In this document: piece by piece, positions 10,300-19,013 of the stretch
Layout: each line of letters begins with the position of its first letter
Position numbering within the stretch: the stretch's first letter is position 1
Source of the DNA: Acidobacteria bacterium Mor1
Lineage (GTDB): Bacteria; Acidobacteriota; Polarisedimenticolia; Polarisedimenticolales; Polarisedimenticolaceae
DNA length: 64,000 nt
Reading direction: 5' to 3'
Assembly: GCA_001664505.1 (NCBI GenBank)
Contig: CP011806.1
Coordinates: 4,106,177 to 4,170,176 of the forward strand
The notes under the pieces: model-generated
Database searches by the model: none
What the model saw: the letters and a program-made list of their open reading frames with translations, nothing else
What the model was told of the DNA's origin: nothing
Program-made: the position numbers and the translations under genes

Positions 10300-11427
10300 C
10301 TAGTCGACTGTGAAGCCCCAGTGCACGTGTCGGAGAGCCTTGTCGCGCACCAGCTCCTGCACGTTCTCCACGCCATCATAAGACAGCTCCGCGCTGAAGA
10401 TCGCGTCGTCGATCCGGTACAGCAGTTGGTTGTCCTCAAGGTGCAGGACGTCGGCCTCGACGCCGAGCTCAACCTCGATGCGGCGGCCGGTTTCCAGCTC
10501 GTAGAAGATGAACCGATCCGTCCCAACCGGTGGGCCAGTGGTGTTGAGTTCGAAGTCGGCGCTTGGATGCATCCACCGAACCTGTCCGGCAAGCCAATCG
10601 CCATAGCGTCTCAACCAAGTGTAGTTCCCAGTGACTTCAAACTCGTGCCAGATCCCCGAATCCCGGTCCAAGACTGCTGTTAGCGTTGTCTCAAGGCCGG
10701 TCCGGTAGGGGACCCGCTGCATCACCAAGAATCCTGGATCGAGGGTGACCAAATTCCAACCTCGCGGCGATTCGCGATGCCGCGAGGGATACGGGGTATG
10801 CGAGCCGAACTTCCAGTCGGCACCCTCGAGCCCGATGAGCCGGCCCGAGGCATCGAGCTGGATTTTGTCCAGATCCTGCGAGCGCCCCGGGCCCCGAATT
10901 TCAACGGAAATCTCGCCGTTCGCGAGTGTCGGCGGCGGGCTTACCGGCCGACTGGGCGCAGAGAGCCATCTGAGCTCGACCTGCGACTGGTAAGTCACGG
11001 CGTCAACTCGGGTCAACTCTAATCCGACCGGCCCGCCCCTGGACACCAGGGGCCGTGCCTTCAGAAGAATCGAGTCCGGAGCAGCGAGCTGGAGTTGGGT
11101 GCGCCGCCCTAGATCCGGCCCATGCCGTAGCAGTACGCTATCGACCGCGCCGTTGCCGATTGAAATTGCAATCAGGTCGTGCTCAGGATGAGCTTCAACC
11201 GAACTGACGTGTTGTTCCAGCCGCTCGATCACGGTCAAGGCTCCGTCGCGGTCTACGCAGAGCACGGAGGTCGGCCAGGGTAGCGCTCCAGGAAGTGTCC
11301 ACCCGGGTTCTGCTGAAACCAGGACGGTCCCTTGGTCGCATCGGCTCGTGGGAGCGTCGCCCGCCCAGGGTGACGCCGTCGCAAACACCAACAGCATCGG
11401 CAAGATCATCGCGAGTTGGTTTCTCAT
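10300..11427 (-). CDS. Secreted protein of unknown function next to the RHS-like gene
   Basis: This protein has 375 residues. The start is ATG 11427, which has GGAGGC 8 bases upstream and opens a clear signal peptide (MRNQLAMILPMLLVFATASPWA). The mature part is rich in beta-strand patterns and acidic/aromatic turns without a motif I recognise. It begins 25 bases after the stop codon of the RHS-like gene, so the two probably share a transcript. The same envelope destination and order make it a possible partner or immunity protein for the RHS protein; that is inference only. Base composition is lower in G+C than nearby housekeeping genes. Confidence 0.75.
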   Translation of the reverse strand: MRNQLAMILPMLLVFATASPWAGDAPTSRCDQGTVLVSAEPGWTLPGALPWPTSVLCVDRDGALTVIERLEQHVSSVEAHPEHDLIAISIGNGAVDSVLLRHGPDLGRRTQLQLAAPDSILLKARPLVSRGGPVGLELTRVDAVTYQSQVELRWLSAPSRPVSPPPTLANGEISVEIRGPGRSQDLDKIQLDASGRLIGLEGADWKFGSHTPYPSRHRESPRGWNLVTLDPGFLVMQRVPYRTGLETTLTAVLDRDSGIWHEFEVTGNYTWLRRYGDWLAGQVRWMHPSADFELNTTGPPVGTDRFIFYELETGRRIEVELGVEADVLHLEDNQLLYRIDDAIFSAELSYDGVENVQELVRDKALRHVHWGFTVD

Positions 11428-11452
11428 GTCATTTGCCTCCGATCTATCTCGG

Positions 11453-14400
11453 TCACGGGCACGCCGGCGGCGGCGTGACACTGCAGACTCGATTGACGTA
11501 GTTAAATTGCAGTGCGTTGTTCTGCCTTCGTTCCCACATCCCGCTGGTGTTGTCCCAAACGATGTAGTTACCCCCTGAAGCGCCGTTGAACTGTTTGAGC
11601 GCTACTGGGTCCTCCTGCGTCTGCGGGTGGGTGTCAAGGATGCAATAGTTCGAATCCCTGAACTGGCAGTTCGCCTCGGGCGGCCATGAGGGAATCGGCT
11701 GAGGGACACCTCCATTTGCGGCTGCGGCCTGCGCACGTTGACTGTTCAGCCAGATGACCGATTCGCCGTACTTCACCTGAAGCCAAGCCTTGCCGACATC
11801 CACGTTCTCCATCCAATCCCAAAGAGCTGCGCTCTGCGGTGGATTGGGAATGCCCGTCAGTTGGAAGAGCCCCCAGCCAAGGTCCGGCGACCTGTTCGGC
11901 GTGTGCTGGATATCGGTGTCGATACACGCGATCGCGGACTGCGAAGAATCGTTGAATTGCTGGAGCCCACTCTCGTGTTCTGCAACGTATTTGTCGTACC
12001 AGGTGGTGTTTCCGATATGGGCCAGAATCTGCGCTTCCGTCGGATTCCTCGAGCGCACGCCGAAGGAAAGCTCTTTCCGGAACTCCTGCCCGGCGACCCC
12101 GTAGGTCACGGTCCCTTGGCCGCCGCGTATTTCAGGGCCAAACTGTGCCCTGATATCCAGGCCGCTGGACGCCGCCGCGGTGACCGGCCCTGAGCTAGGA
12201 AAGTCCTCGTTGTCATTGCGACCTCGGGTGAAGGTCATGTTGACCCGCCATTCGATCTGATCGTTCAGTCCGCTTGGCTCGATCACCGCTTCGAGGTCGG
12301 GCATCGACGGTGCTCCATCTGTAGGAGCGTGGTCGAGGTATGCGCAGTTGCCCGGTCCCGAAGTTGGTAGTGGTGCGCCGTTGAGTTGGATCGATGCTTC
12401 GAACGCGACGACGTCAATAGTCTTGGCGACACCACCGCAGCTCGCGGTCAGGGGGTTGGACCCCAAGGTGTCGAAGCTTGCAGAGAGTGTTCCGCCGGAC
12501 CCGCTGGCACCGCCGCTCCACGCCGGTTCGCCAGGCGGGAACGGTGTCGACGTTTCCGCGTTGATCGCCCGGAACGGTACGGACACGCCCCGTGGGATGG
12601 GGAGTCGATCGCCCGCCGGAACCTGCCAGCTGCCTGCGGATTGCTCGTACTCGATGCGGCTTAGGGCGGCGACTCCCAGGGTTGCTGGGGAACTCTCGAT
12701 AGTCTGACCGCACCCTCGCACTACGACGCTGAATGTAGCACCGTCGTCAGCGGCGCTGGGAGTCAGAGTCTCGGACACCTCGGTAGTTCCGAAACCGGGC
12801 AGCGGCAGTTCAGGGCCGAAGGGTGTGCCATTGCGATGCCACTGGTAGGTGTTCCCATTTTCCACCAGGGCAGTCAACTGCGTCGCCGCACCGGCACAAA
12901 CGGTCTGGCTCGAAGGCTGAACCAAGATTGAGGGATCGTTGCAAACCTCGATGTTGAAAGGACCCGAGGTACAGCTGCCGTTGATGCCGCAATCGGCGAG
13001 CTCTACGGAGAGCGTGGCCGAGACGTCGTAGAACCCGGGAGTATCGTATGACGTGCAGAACGAGCTCCCATTACCGGTAGGGGTCGAGCTGCCCGGCGCG
13101 CTCCAGTCAAGGGTCGCACCGGCGGCCAGGGAGTCCGTTGACAGGCAAACGGTTTCCCCAGTGTCGACGATCGAGTCTCCCTGAATCGAGGCGCACTGTA
13201 CCTCGAAGTAGTTGAAAGACTGTGCTTGGCTATCTCCTGCAACGTTGACCGAGATGGCCTTGAGCCCCGTGCTGGAATAGGCGGTCTGGAAGGTGCTGCC
13301 GCTGCCGAATCGAGGGCACGCTCCGGTGTCCTGGGCGTTGAACGAGTAGGGTGCGCAGTTTGGGGTCGGCGTTGCGGTAATGATTTCGCCGATCCGCCTT
13401 ACCGGGGGCGTGATCAGCGTGGAGTAGGCGCAGGGAAGCGAAGGCTGCTGAACGACGGTGGTCGTCGAGCGTATCCGGCCGCCCCAGCTTGCCGTGATCG
13501 TGCGGGCTCCCGGCGTAGAGAATGCAAAGATGGCCGGGCCGCCGTTTGCAACGGTTTGGGACTCACCCGAGGAGGCCGTGTAGGTGACAGGCCCGCCGCA
13601 GGTCCCAGAGGGCGATAGCACCGTGTAGACTGCTGGCTCACCCACCTCGACCTGTCCCGGGCCGCTCAGCGCGAAGAGGCACGGAAATGGATCCCCCCCG
13701 CCGGGTGGATCCAGAGACGGGTAGCAGAACAGGATCTCCGTATCCCAGCACTCGGGATCGCTCGGCGGAATCAGACAGGCCGGTTCGCTGTCGGCAAGCC
13801 CGCCACTGGTCTCTGGCCACATCTGAATGTGGACGATGACGGCGCATTCGGTGCCCGACGGGGTCGCGTTTCCGCTGTGAGGATCATAAGACTCCACTTC
13901 GGAGATTGCCTCAGGGCCGAAGCCTTCGTGGAAGCCGGGCGGCCGCAGTGCGGAGACCGGCTCTGGCCGAGAGAGGTAGACGTCTCCCGGCGTCGTCTGC
14001 CAGTCGGACCGGGAGGTGTCTTGATACTCCACGATCAGCGGTCTGCCCGTCAGTAGGCGCGTGTCGTACTTGGCTAAGCCCTGGTCGATGGGTGTCGGGT
14101 TGATCGAGCTGGTCAACGGCTTGCCGTTCAGCTCCTCGAGCAGCGCGACGAGATCATTGCCGTCGGTCGTCGCACCACCATCGAGCTCGAGGGCCAACAC
14201 ATCACCTCCTCGTGTACGCAGCGAAGACACCGCGTGGGACGTGTCGTAGCCGACGATGGCGGTGAGCCCGTCCTGGTCGACCAGCTGGGTCAATCGCCCG
14301 TTCTGGTAGGTGTAGTCGACGAAATCAGAGCTGCCCTTGTACAAGGTGGCGACATTGCCGTTTGCATCGAAGTCCCGAGAGACAGTCGCATCTGGGGTCT

Positions 14401-15400
14401 TGATCTCGGTGGTGCGGCCCTGTGCATCGTAGGTGTACGCGATGAATCCGTCGTAGTCGTCGAGGGCCACGGTTTGGTTCCATTGGGGTTGGTAATGGAA
14501 CGTAGTCGAACCGAGGAAACGCGTGGTGCGCTGCACCCGAAGGGGGCCCCCTGCGGGGTCGGAGTAATCGTAGATGATGAAAGGCGAGCCCGCGACGCGG
14601 AGCTCCCGGATCAACCAGCCGTGCTGATCCGATTTCGAGTGAACAAACTCGTACACCTGCCCTGATGGAAAAGTGATCGAGGACAGAGACGCGCCGGCGT
14701 AGGTGAAACTCGTCGTATGGGCCGGGGAGGTCTGAAGTGACGTGAGCCTCCCGTCGGTGTAGTGAAGCAGGACTCCTTCGCCCGACGGATTGACGACCTT
14801 GCGCACCTCGCTTCCGGCGCGCGTTATCGTCAAGATTGTCCCGTCGCTTTGCTGAACCTGGGTCAGGTACCAGGGTTCCATGGCTGCAGATCGGGTATAG
14901 GTCTTGATGACCCCACCGCGGTAGGACTCTTCCACCGTCAGGGAGTTGACCAGGGTTAGCTGCAGATGGGTTTTCTCGCCCGGCTGGGCTGGCAGATAGG
15001 GGCCGGACTTGCCGGGCTTCAAGAAGACGACTCTCCTCCCCTGGTCATCGGTGAGTTCGAGGTCCCCGTTCGGTTGCTCGTGAACACGATCGGTGAACCC
15101 AAGAATCCAGCTCGCGTCGATACGGCCGACCCCATCGTCCGAAGCCGTGGAGTTGAAAGTCAACGGGAGAGAGACCCCGCGATTCCAATCGCCGCTGAGT
15201 CCAAGATCGATGGCGAAACGCAAGCTCCCGTCGGTCGTGTTGACGAACTGGTCGTAGACGACATACTCGTCAGCATGCTCGGGGAGTTGCGCCATCACCC
15301 GCATGCGATGGGCGGGATCCTGGGCAACTGCCGCGAAGCTCGCGGCTATCGCGACGGTCAGGCCGACCGAAACGCGCACTATCCAACGAAGACGATCCAT
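11453..15400 (-). CDS. Large secreted RHS/YD-repeat and Ig-like protein with a transglycosylase-like C-terminus
   Basis: This protein has 1315 residues. The start ATG 15400 is preceded by AGGAGG and opens a signal peptide (LTVAIAASFAAVAQ). Residues ~35-420 resemble RHS/YD repeats (YDAQGRTTEIKTPD, RDFDANGNVATLYKG, YTYQNGRLTQLVDQDG). Then come Pro/Gly-rich and Ig-like or PKD-like segments, one reading QPSSQTVCAGAATQLTA and QWHRNGTPFG. The last ~190 residues contain AEHESGLQQF and, further on, GWGLFQLTG. That Glu-Ser plus Gly-x-x-x-Gln spacing recalls lytic transglycosylases and lysozyme-like folds (Glu codon 11972-11974). RHS proteins commonly carry variable toxin C-termini. The gene is less G+C-rich than its surroundings, which suggests acquisition. 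The enzymatic assignment of the C-terminus is tentative. Confidence 0.85.
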   Translation of the reverse strand: MDRLRWIVRVSVGLTVAIAASFAAVAQDPAHRMRVMAQLPEHADEYVVYDQFVNTTDGSLRFAIDLGLSGDWNRGVSLPLTFNSTASDDGVGRIDASWILGFTDRVHEQPNGDLELTDDQGRRVVFLKPGKSGPYLPAQPGEKTHLQLTLVNSLTVEESYRGGVIKTYTRSAAMEPWYLTQVQQSDGTILTITRAGSEVRKVVNPSGEGVLLHYTDGRLTSLQTSPAHTTSFTYAGASLSSITFPSGQVYEFVHSKSDQHGWLIRELRVAGSPFIIYDYSDPAGGPLRVQRTTRFLGSTTFHYQPQWNQTVALDDYDGFIAYTYDAQGRTTEIKTPDATVSRDFDANGNVATLYKGSSDFVDYTYQNGRLTQLVDQDGLTAIVGYDTSHAVSSLRTRGGDVLALELDGGATTDGNDLVALLEELNGKPLTSSINPTPIDQGLAKYDTRLLTGRPLIVEYQDTSRSDWQTTPGDVYLSRPEPVSALRPPGFHEGFGPEAISEVESYDPHSGNATPSGTECAVIVHIQMWPETSGGLADSEPACLIPPSDPECWDTEILFCYPSLDPPGGGDPFPCLFALSGPGQVEVGEPAVYTVLSPSGTCGGPVTYTASSGESQTVANGGPAIFAFSTPGARTITASWGGRIRSTTTVVQQPSLPCAYSTLITPPVRRIGEIITATPTPNCAPYSFNAQDTGACPRFGSGSTFQTAYSSTGLKAISVNVAGDSQAQSFNYFEVQCASIQGDSIVDTGETVCLSTDSLAAGATLDWSAPGSSTPTGNGSSFCTSYDTPGFYDVSATLSVELADCGINGSCTSGPFNIEVCNDPSILVQPSSQTVCAGAATQLTALVENGNTYQWHRNGTPFGPELPLPGFGTTEVSETLTPSAADDGATFSVVVRGCGQTIESSPATLGVAALSRIEYEQSAGSWQVPAGDRLPIPRGVSVPFRAINAETSTPFPPGEPAWSGGASGSGGTLSASFDTLGSNPLTASCGGVAKTIDVVAFEASIQLNGAPLPTSGPGNCAYLDHAPTDGAPSMPDLEAVIEPSGLNDQIEWRVNMTFTRGRNDNEDFPSSGPVTAAASSGLDIRAQFGPEIRGGQGTVTYGVAGQEFRKELSFGVRSRNPTEAQILAHIGNTTWYDKYVAEHESGLQQFNDSSQSAIACIDTDIQHTPNRSPDLGWGLFQLTGIPNPPQSAALWDWMENVDVGKAWLQVKYGESVIWLNSQRAQAAAANGGVPQPIPSWPPEANCQFRDSNYCILDTHPQTQEDPVALKQFNGASGGNYIVWDNTSGMWERRQNNALQFNYVNRVCSVTPPPACP

Positions 15401-15553
15401 GCTCAACCTCCTGGATGCGACGGGCAGGTTTCTGCCCTTCCCGGAGGAATGGTCGTGGCCCGAACCGGCAGGGTTCACTGCGCCCCGTCAAAATTTCATC
15501 TTTTTGGGGTGCTCTTCGTCGTTCTGGATCCTGGGGAAGGCGCCGGCCTCGAT

Positions 15554-16357
15554 TCAGCTCACTTCGAATCCGACCTGAACGATGAAGTCGACCACCGACA
15601 CCGGTTCACCGTCCCGTGTCGGCGGTTCGTAGCGCCACTGGGAGACGGCCTCGATCGCTTTCTGCTCGAATCCGTAGCCGGGCTTCGTGCAGCGATCGAC
15701 CTTGATGTCGCTCACGCTGCCGTCGGTCTCGATTCGGATCTTGAGCAGCACGATCCCTCCCACTCGCTCTCTTCTCGCCTTCTCCGGGAAGGGCGGCTCG
15801 ACCTTGCTCTCCGGGATCAGTCGCAGCCCCCCTTGGCCCGGCGTCCAGACCCATTCGCCTTCGGACCGGCCCGCCCGCGCCGGTTTCCGCGCGGGGCGCC
15901 CTCGTTTCTCGAAGGCGTCAGCGAGGCTCGCCAGTTCCCAGTAGCCGTCATCGGCGTCGTCGATCCAGCCCTCGAACCAGCTGCGGGCGGTGCCTCCTGC
16001 GCCGTCGCACCGATCGGGGCAGCGGTCCTTCAGCTCCACCAGTAGCGGCTTGCCGTCGGAGCGTGGCCACCAGACCGCGCCGACCATGCCCCGCTGCCCC
16101 CGGCTGAAGAAGCCGAGCAGCTCGGTCCGGTCGGGCACGGCCTCGGAGGCGAATCGGGCGATCCCCGGTTCGACCACCGTGGCGGTCTGCTCGAACAGCA
16201 CCTCGGAGTCTTCCGACAGGGCGATCATCCCCAGCGTCGCGACTTCGGCGGGGTCGGCATTGTCGGGTAGGTGAACTTCGATCCGGGCCGCGGCGGCCAG
16301 GGACAGCAGAGTGGCGCCGAGCCAGACGGTAAGCATGGCGATGAGCTTCGCATTCAT
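15554..16357 (-). CDS. Secreted protein with C-terminal TonB domain
   Basis: This 267-residue protein begins with a signal peptide (LIAMLTVWLGATLLSLAAAA). The last ~90 residues are a TonB C-terminal domain: IPESKVEPPFPEKARR, then RCTKPGYGFEQKAIEAVSQWRYEPPTRDGEPV. This segment is strikingly similar to the TonB encoded at 34923-35633. Unlike true TonB it has no N-terminal membrane anchor for ExbB/ExbD and no proline-rich spacer. It may therefore be a soluble periplasmic TonB-C protein or adaptor rather than an energy transducer. A CPDRC pair occurs mid-protein. Confidence 0.85.
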   Translation of the reverse strand: MNAKLIAMLTVWLGATLLSLAAAARIEVHLPDNADPAEVATLGMIALSEDSEVLFEQTATVVEPGIARFASEAVPDRTELLGFFSRGQRGMVGAVWWPRSDGKPLLVELKDRCPDRCDGAGGTARSWFEGWIDDADDGYWELASLADAFEKRGRPARKPARAGRSEGEWVWTPGQGGLRLIPESKVEPPFPEKARRERVGGIVLLKIRIETDGSVSDIKVDRCTKPGYGFEQKAIEAVSQWRYEPPTRDGEPVSVVDFIVQVGFEVS

Positions 16358-16545
16358 GGAGCGCGGCTCCTTGTCGATTGGGGCATCCCGTATGACCCGA
16401 GTCTACCCCGACTCTCCCGGGAGCCGCATCCGCCGGGGCAGGGGGCGCGCCCGCAAATGAGCGTGCGCCACTTCGGCGATTGCCGGTTTCTGGCCCCGGT
16501 TGCGCCGTTTGCAGCGAGAGGTTTCATCTCCACGGCGAGGACGCT

Positions 16546-17082
16546 ATGAGCCGACCATCGACCGAGGCATGTGAACGCACCGACGAAAACCTCGCGGCGC
16601 CGGCGTTGCACCCCAAGGTCTACGCCTACCTCCGCAGGCGCCTGCCGCCGGAGCTCGCCGGGCAGGCGGAGGATCTCGCGCAGCAGACCGTGATGGTCGC
16701 CCTGCAGGCGCGCCGCAAGGGGACCGCGCGGCGGGGTTCGGTGCTGCGCTATGCCTACGGCGTCGCCCGCAATCAGCTCTGTTCCATGCTGCGGCGGCGA
16801 GGTGTCGAGCGTCCGGTAACTCTGGACGAGGGCCTGGCCGGCCGCCTACCCGACCGCTCCCCGCGGGTTCGCGGGTTGGAGGAGCAGGAGCGGCAAGCCC
16901 GCATCGCCCTTGCGATGGAGAGCCTGAGCGCGCTGGAGCGCGCGATCCTGCATCTGCGCTGCGTGGACGGCGTGACCAACCGGCAGGCGGCCGCGACCCT
17001 CGGAATCGCGCCGGAGTACTGCAGCAGCCTCAAGTACCGGGCGCTTTGCAAGCTACGCAGCGAGCTGACGGCGCCGGGCTGA
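16546..17082 (+). CDS. ECF-type RNA polymerase sigma factor
   Basis: This protein has 178 residues. A region-2-like segment (VYAYLRRRLPPELAGQAEDLAQQTVMVALQ) is followed by a region-4 helix-turn-helix (LSALERAILHLRCVDGVTNRQAAATLG). The ATG at 16546 has GCGAGGA upstream and replaces a longer in-frame TTG at 16480 that lacks a ribosome site. No anti-sigma factor is adjacent. The next gene (17209) encodes a secreted PD40 protein and is a possible target. Confidence 0.85.
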   Translation: MSRPSTEACERTDENLAAPALHPKVYAYLRRRLPPELAGQAEDLAQQTVMVALQARRKGTARRGSVLRYAYGVARNQLCSMLRRRGVERPVTLDEGLAGRLPDRSPRVRGLEEQERQARIALAMESLSALERAILHLRCVDGVTNRQAAATLGIAPEYCSSLKYRALCKLRSELTAPG

Positions 17083-17208
17083 GTCGGCCTATTCTTCGAG
17101 GGGCGGCCCGAAAGCGTTTTCGCCGGTAACCTGTGAGGCTCGAGGGGCGTTGAGTACGTCGGTGCTCCGGTCGCCGGTGTTCCGGACCCCTATTTCGAGG
17201 AGGTAACG

Positions 17209-18069
17209 ATGCGCGGTTTGCTCTGCCTGCTGATCCTGTCCTGCTTCACCGTGACGCAAGGCCAGGCCGCAGCCCGGACCGGGAACGACAGTCCCGAGGT
17301 GCCGGAGATCCTGGGAGAAGGGACCGTCTCCATGCCCGACCGCCACGAGTTCTGTTCCACCATGAGCCGCGACCGGCAGACGATCTACATCGGTATCGAG
17401 CACGGCCAGTGGCAGTCCGTCGTTTCCTACGAGTGGACCGGGTCCGAGTGGAAAGGGCCGCGGGAGATCATCGGTACCCCCGAGCTCACCGCCCACGACC
17501 CCTATCTTTCCTTCGACGAGGAGCGTCTTTACTTCACCACCGCCGTGAACGGCAATGCGGAGCTGGCCTTTCTGGAGCGGGACGGAGACGGCTGGGGAGA
17601 GCCGGTGATGCTGAAGGCGCCGGTAAACAGTGAGGGCAACGAGTACTACACCTCCTTCACCCGGCGCGGCGATCTGGTCTTCGCCTCCGATCGAGCCGGC
17701 AGTTTCGACCTCTATATCGCCCGTTGGGACGGCGATGCCTTTCGGGCCGCCGAGCCCTTTCCCGATGGGATCAACACGCCGGGTTACGAGGCCGATCCAT
17801 TCATCGATCCGGATGGACGCTATCTGATCTTCTCGTCGGTGCGGAAGGGAGGCCGTGGCCGGGGTGACCTCTATATCAGCCACGCGACGCCCGAGGGGGA
17901 GTGGAGCGCTCCCGAGGCACTGGGCAACGCGTTCAATACCTCCGACCACCAGCTCTGCCCGATGATGAGCGCCGACGGAGCCTCGTTCCTCTTCACGAGC
18001 CGCGGCGATATCTATCACGTCGAGGCATCGACGATGTTGAAAGGCGCCTCCTCCGGGAAACGAGAGTAG
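17209..18069 (+). CDS. Secreted PD40 (WD40-like) beta-propeller protein
   Basis: This 286-residue protein starts with a signal peptide (MRGLLCLLILSCFTVTQGQAA). It contains repeated PD40 blades such as YLSFDEERLYFTT, YYTSFTRRGDLVFASDR and PFIDPDGRYLIFSS. The order and wording of the blades match the lipoprotein encoded at 49073-50020, so the two are paralogues. GAGGAGGTAACG precedes the ATG. PD40 propellers bind ligands or partner proteins in the periplasm; no catalytic residues are evident. Confidence 0.85.
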   Translation: MRGLLCLLILSCFTVTQGQAAARTGNDSPEVPEILGEGTVSMPDRHEFCSTMSRDRQTIYIGIEHGQWQSVVSYEWTGSEWKGPREIIGTPELTAHDPYLSFDEERLYFTTAVNGNAELAFLERDGDGWGEPVMLKAPVNSEGNEYYTSFTRRGDLVFASDRAGSFDLYIARWDGDAFRAAEPFPDGINTPGYEADPFIDPDGRYLIFSSVRKGGRGRGDLYISHATPEGEWSAPEALGNAFNTSDHQLCPMMSADGASFLFTSRGDIYHVEASTMLKGASSGKRE

Positions 18070-18107
18070 GGGCCGCAAAAAGAGGCCCCGGACTGCAACC
18101 AGGGGCC
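18069..18107 (+). terminator. Alternating GGGGCC/GGCCCC hairpins
   Basis: GGGGCC (18069-18074) can pair with GGCCCC (18084-18089), which can instead pair with a second GGGGCC (18102-18107). The two hairpins exclude each other. They lie at the stop codon of the PD40 gene and 50 bases before the DUF1028 gene. This may be a simple weak terminator or an attenuation-like switch; no U tract follows. Confidence 0.35.
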
Positions 18108-18156
18108 CGGGTCCCGTGTCTGGTGGTGTGAACTTCACACTCTCGGAGGGGCCTCC

Positions 18157-18903
18157 ATGCTTTCGATCTCGCGGCTCGCACTGCTTCTGGTTCTCTGCTT
18201 CATCTGCACAACCCCCAGCTTCGCCACCTGGTCGATCCTCGCCGTCGACCGGGAGACCGGCCAGGTCGGAGCGGCCGGAGCCTCCTGCACCTGGTGCGTC
18301 TACGGAATCGCGACCATCCGGCCCGGCCTGGGCGGCGTGGTGGTCCAGGCGATGAGCAACGGGGACGCCCGGGAGAAAGGCATCCAGATGCTGCGCGAGG
18401 GGGCCGGTGCGAAGGAAGCGTTGGCGGCCATGCGTGCCCCGGAGTTCGATCCGGAGAATCAGCAGTACGCGGTGGTCGCCCTGAAGTCCGGCCCGGTCGC
18501 TGTATACACCGGCAAGGAGAACAGCGGGTTCGCCGGTCAAATCATCCGGGACGGCGTCAGCGTCCAGGGCAACATCCTGGTCAGCGAGAAGGTCCTCACG
18601 GCCGCGATGGATGCATTCCAGGCGGCCGCCGACCAGCCGCTGCCGGACCGGTTGATGGCGGCGCTCGAAGCGGGGGCGAAGGCCGGCGGCGATTCCCGCT
18701 GCGGTGAGCAACTCGCACGTTCCGCGTTCGTCACGGTGTTCGACAAGGACAACGCCCGCGCGGAACCGTACGTGGATATCGTCTACTACGGGATTCCCGA
18801 GGGTGGAGATCCCGCGGTCGCGAAGCTCGCGGCCGAGTTTGCCAAGTGGAAGAAGGACGGGGCGCAGCTGAGAAGTACCCGCCGGTACATCGTGCAGGAG
18901 TAG
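18157..18903 (+). CDS. DUF1028 family secreted protein
   Basis: This 248-residue protein has a signal peptide (LALLLVLCFICTTPSFA). The DUF1028 hallmark follows directly: TWSILAVDRETGQVGAAGASCTWCVYG. Members adopt an Ntn-hydrolase-like fold, and the first mature Thr (TWS) fits an N-terminal nucleophile exposed by signal-peptide cleavage. That suggests, without proof, a secreted amidohydrolase. The family is widespread but poorly characterised. The ATG lies in GGAGGGGCCTCC, which doubles as the ribosome site. Confidence 0.9.
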   Translation: MLSISRLALLLVLCFICTTPSFATWSILAVDRETGQVGAAGASCTWCVYGIATIRPGLGGVVVQAMSNGDAREKGIQMLREGAGAKEALAAMRAPEFDPENQQYAVVALKSGPVAVYTGKENSGFAGQIIRDGVSVQGNILVSEKVLTAAMDAFQAAADQPLPDRLMAALEAGAKAGGDSRCGEQLARSAFVTVFDKDNARAEPYVDIVYYGIPEGGDPAVAKLAAEFAKWKKDGAQLRSTRRYIVQE

Positions 18904-19013
18904 GTCTTCCCTCCCGTTCGGCATCGATCCAGCGGGTGGTCTGCGGGAAGACCAAAAAAATACCGTGCGGCGTGGGACAATGAACGGTAGGACAGAGTCG
19001 GGAGGGAACGACC

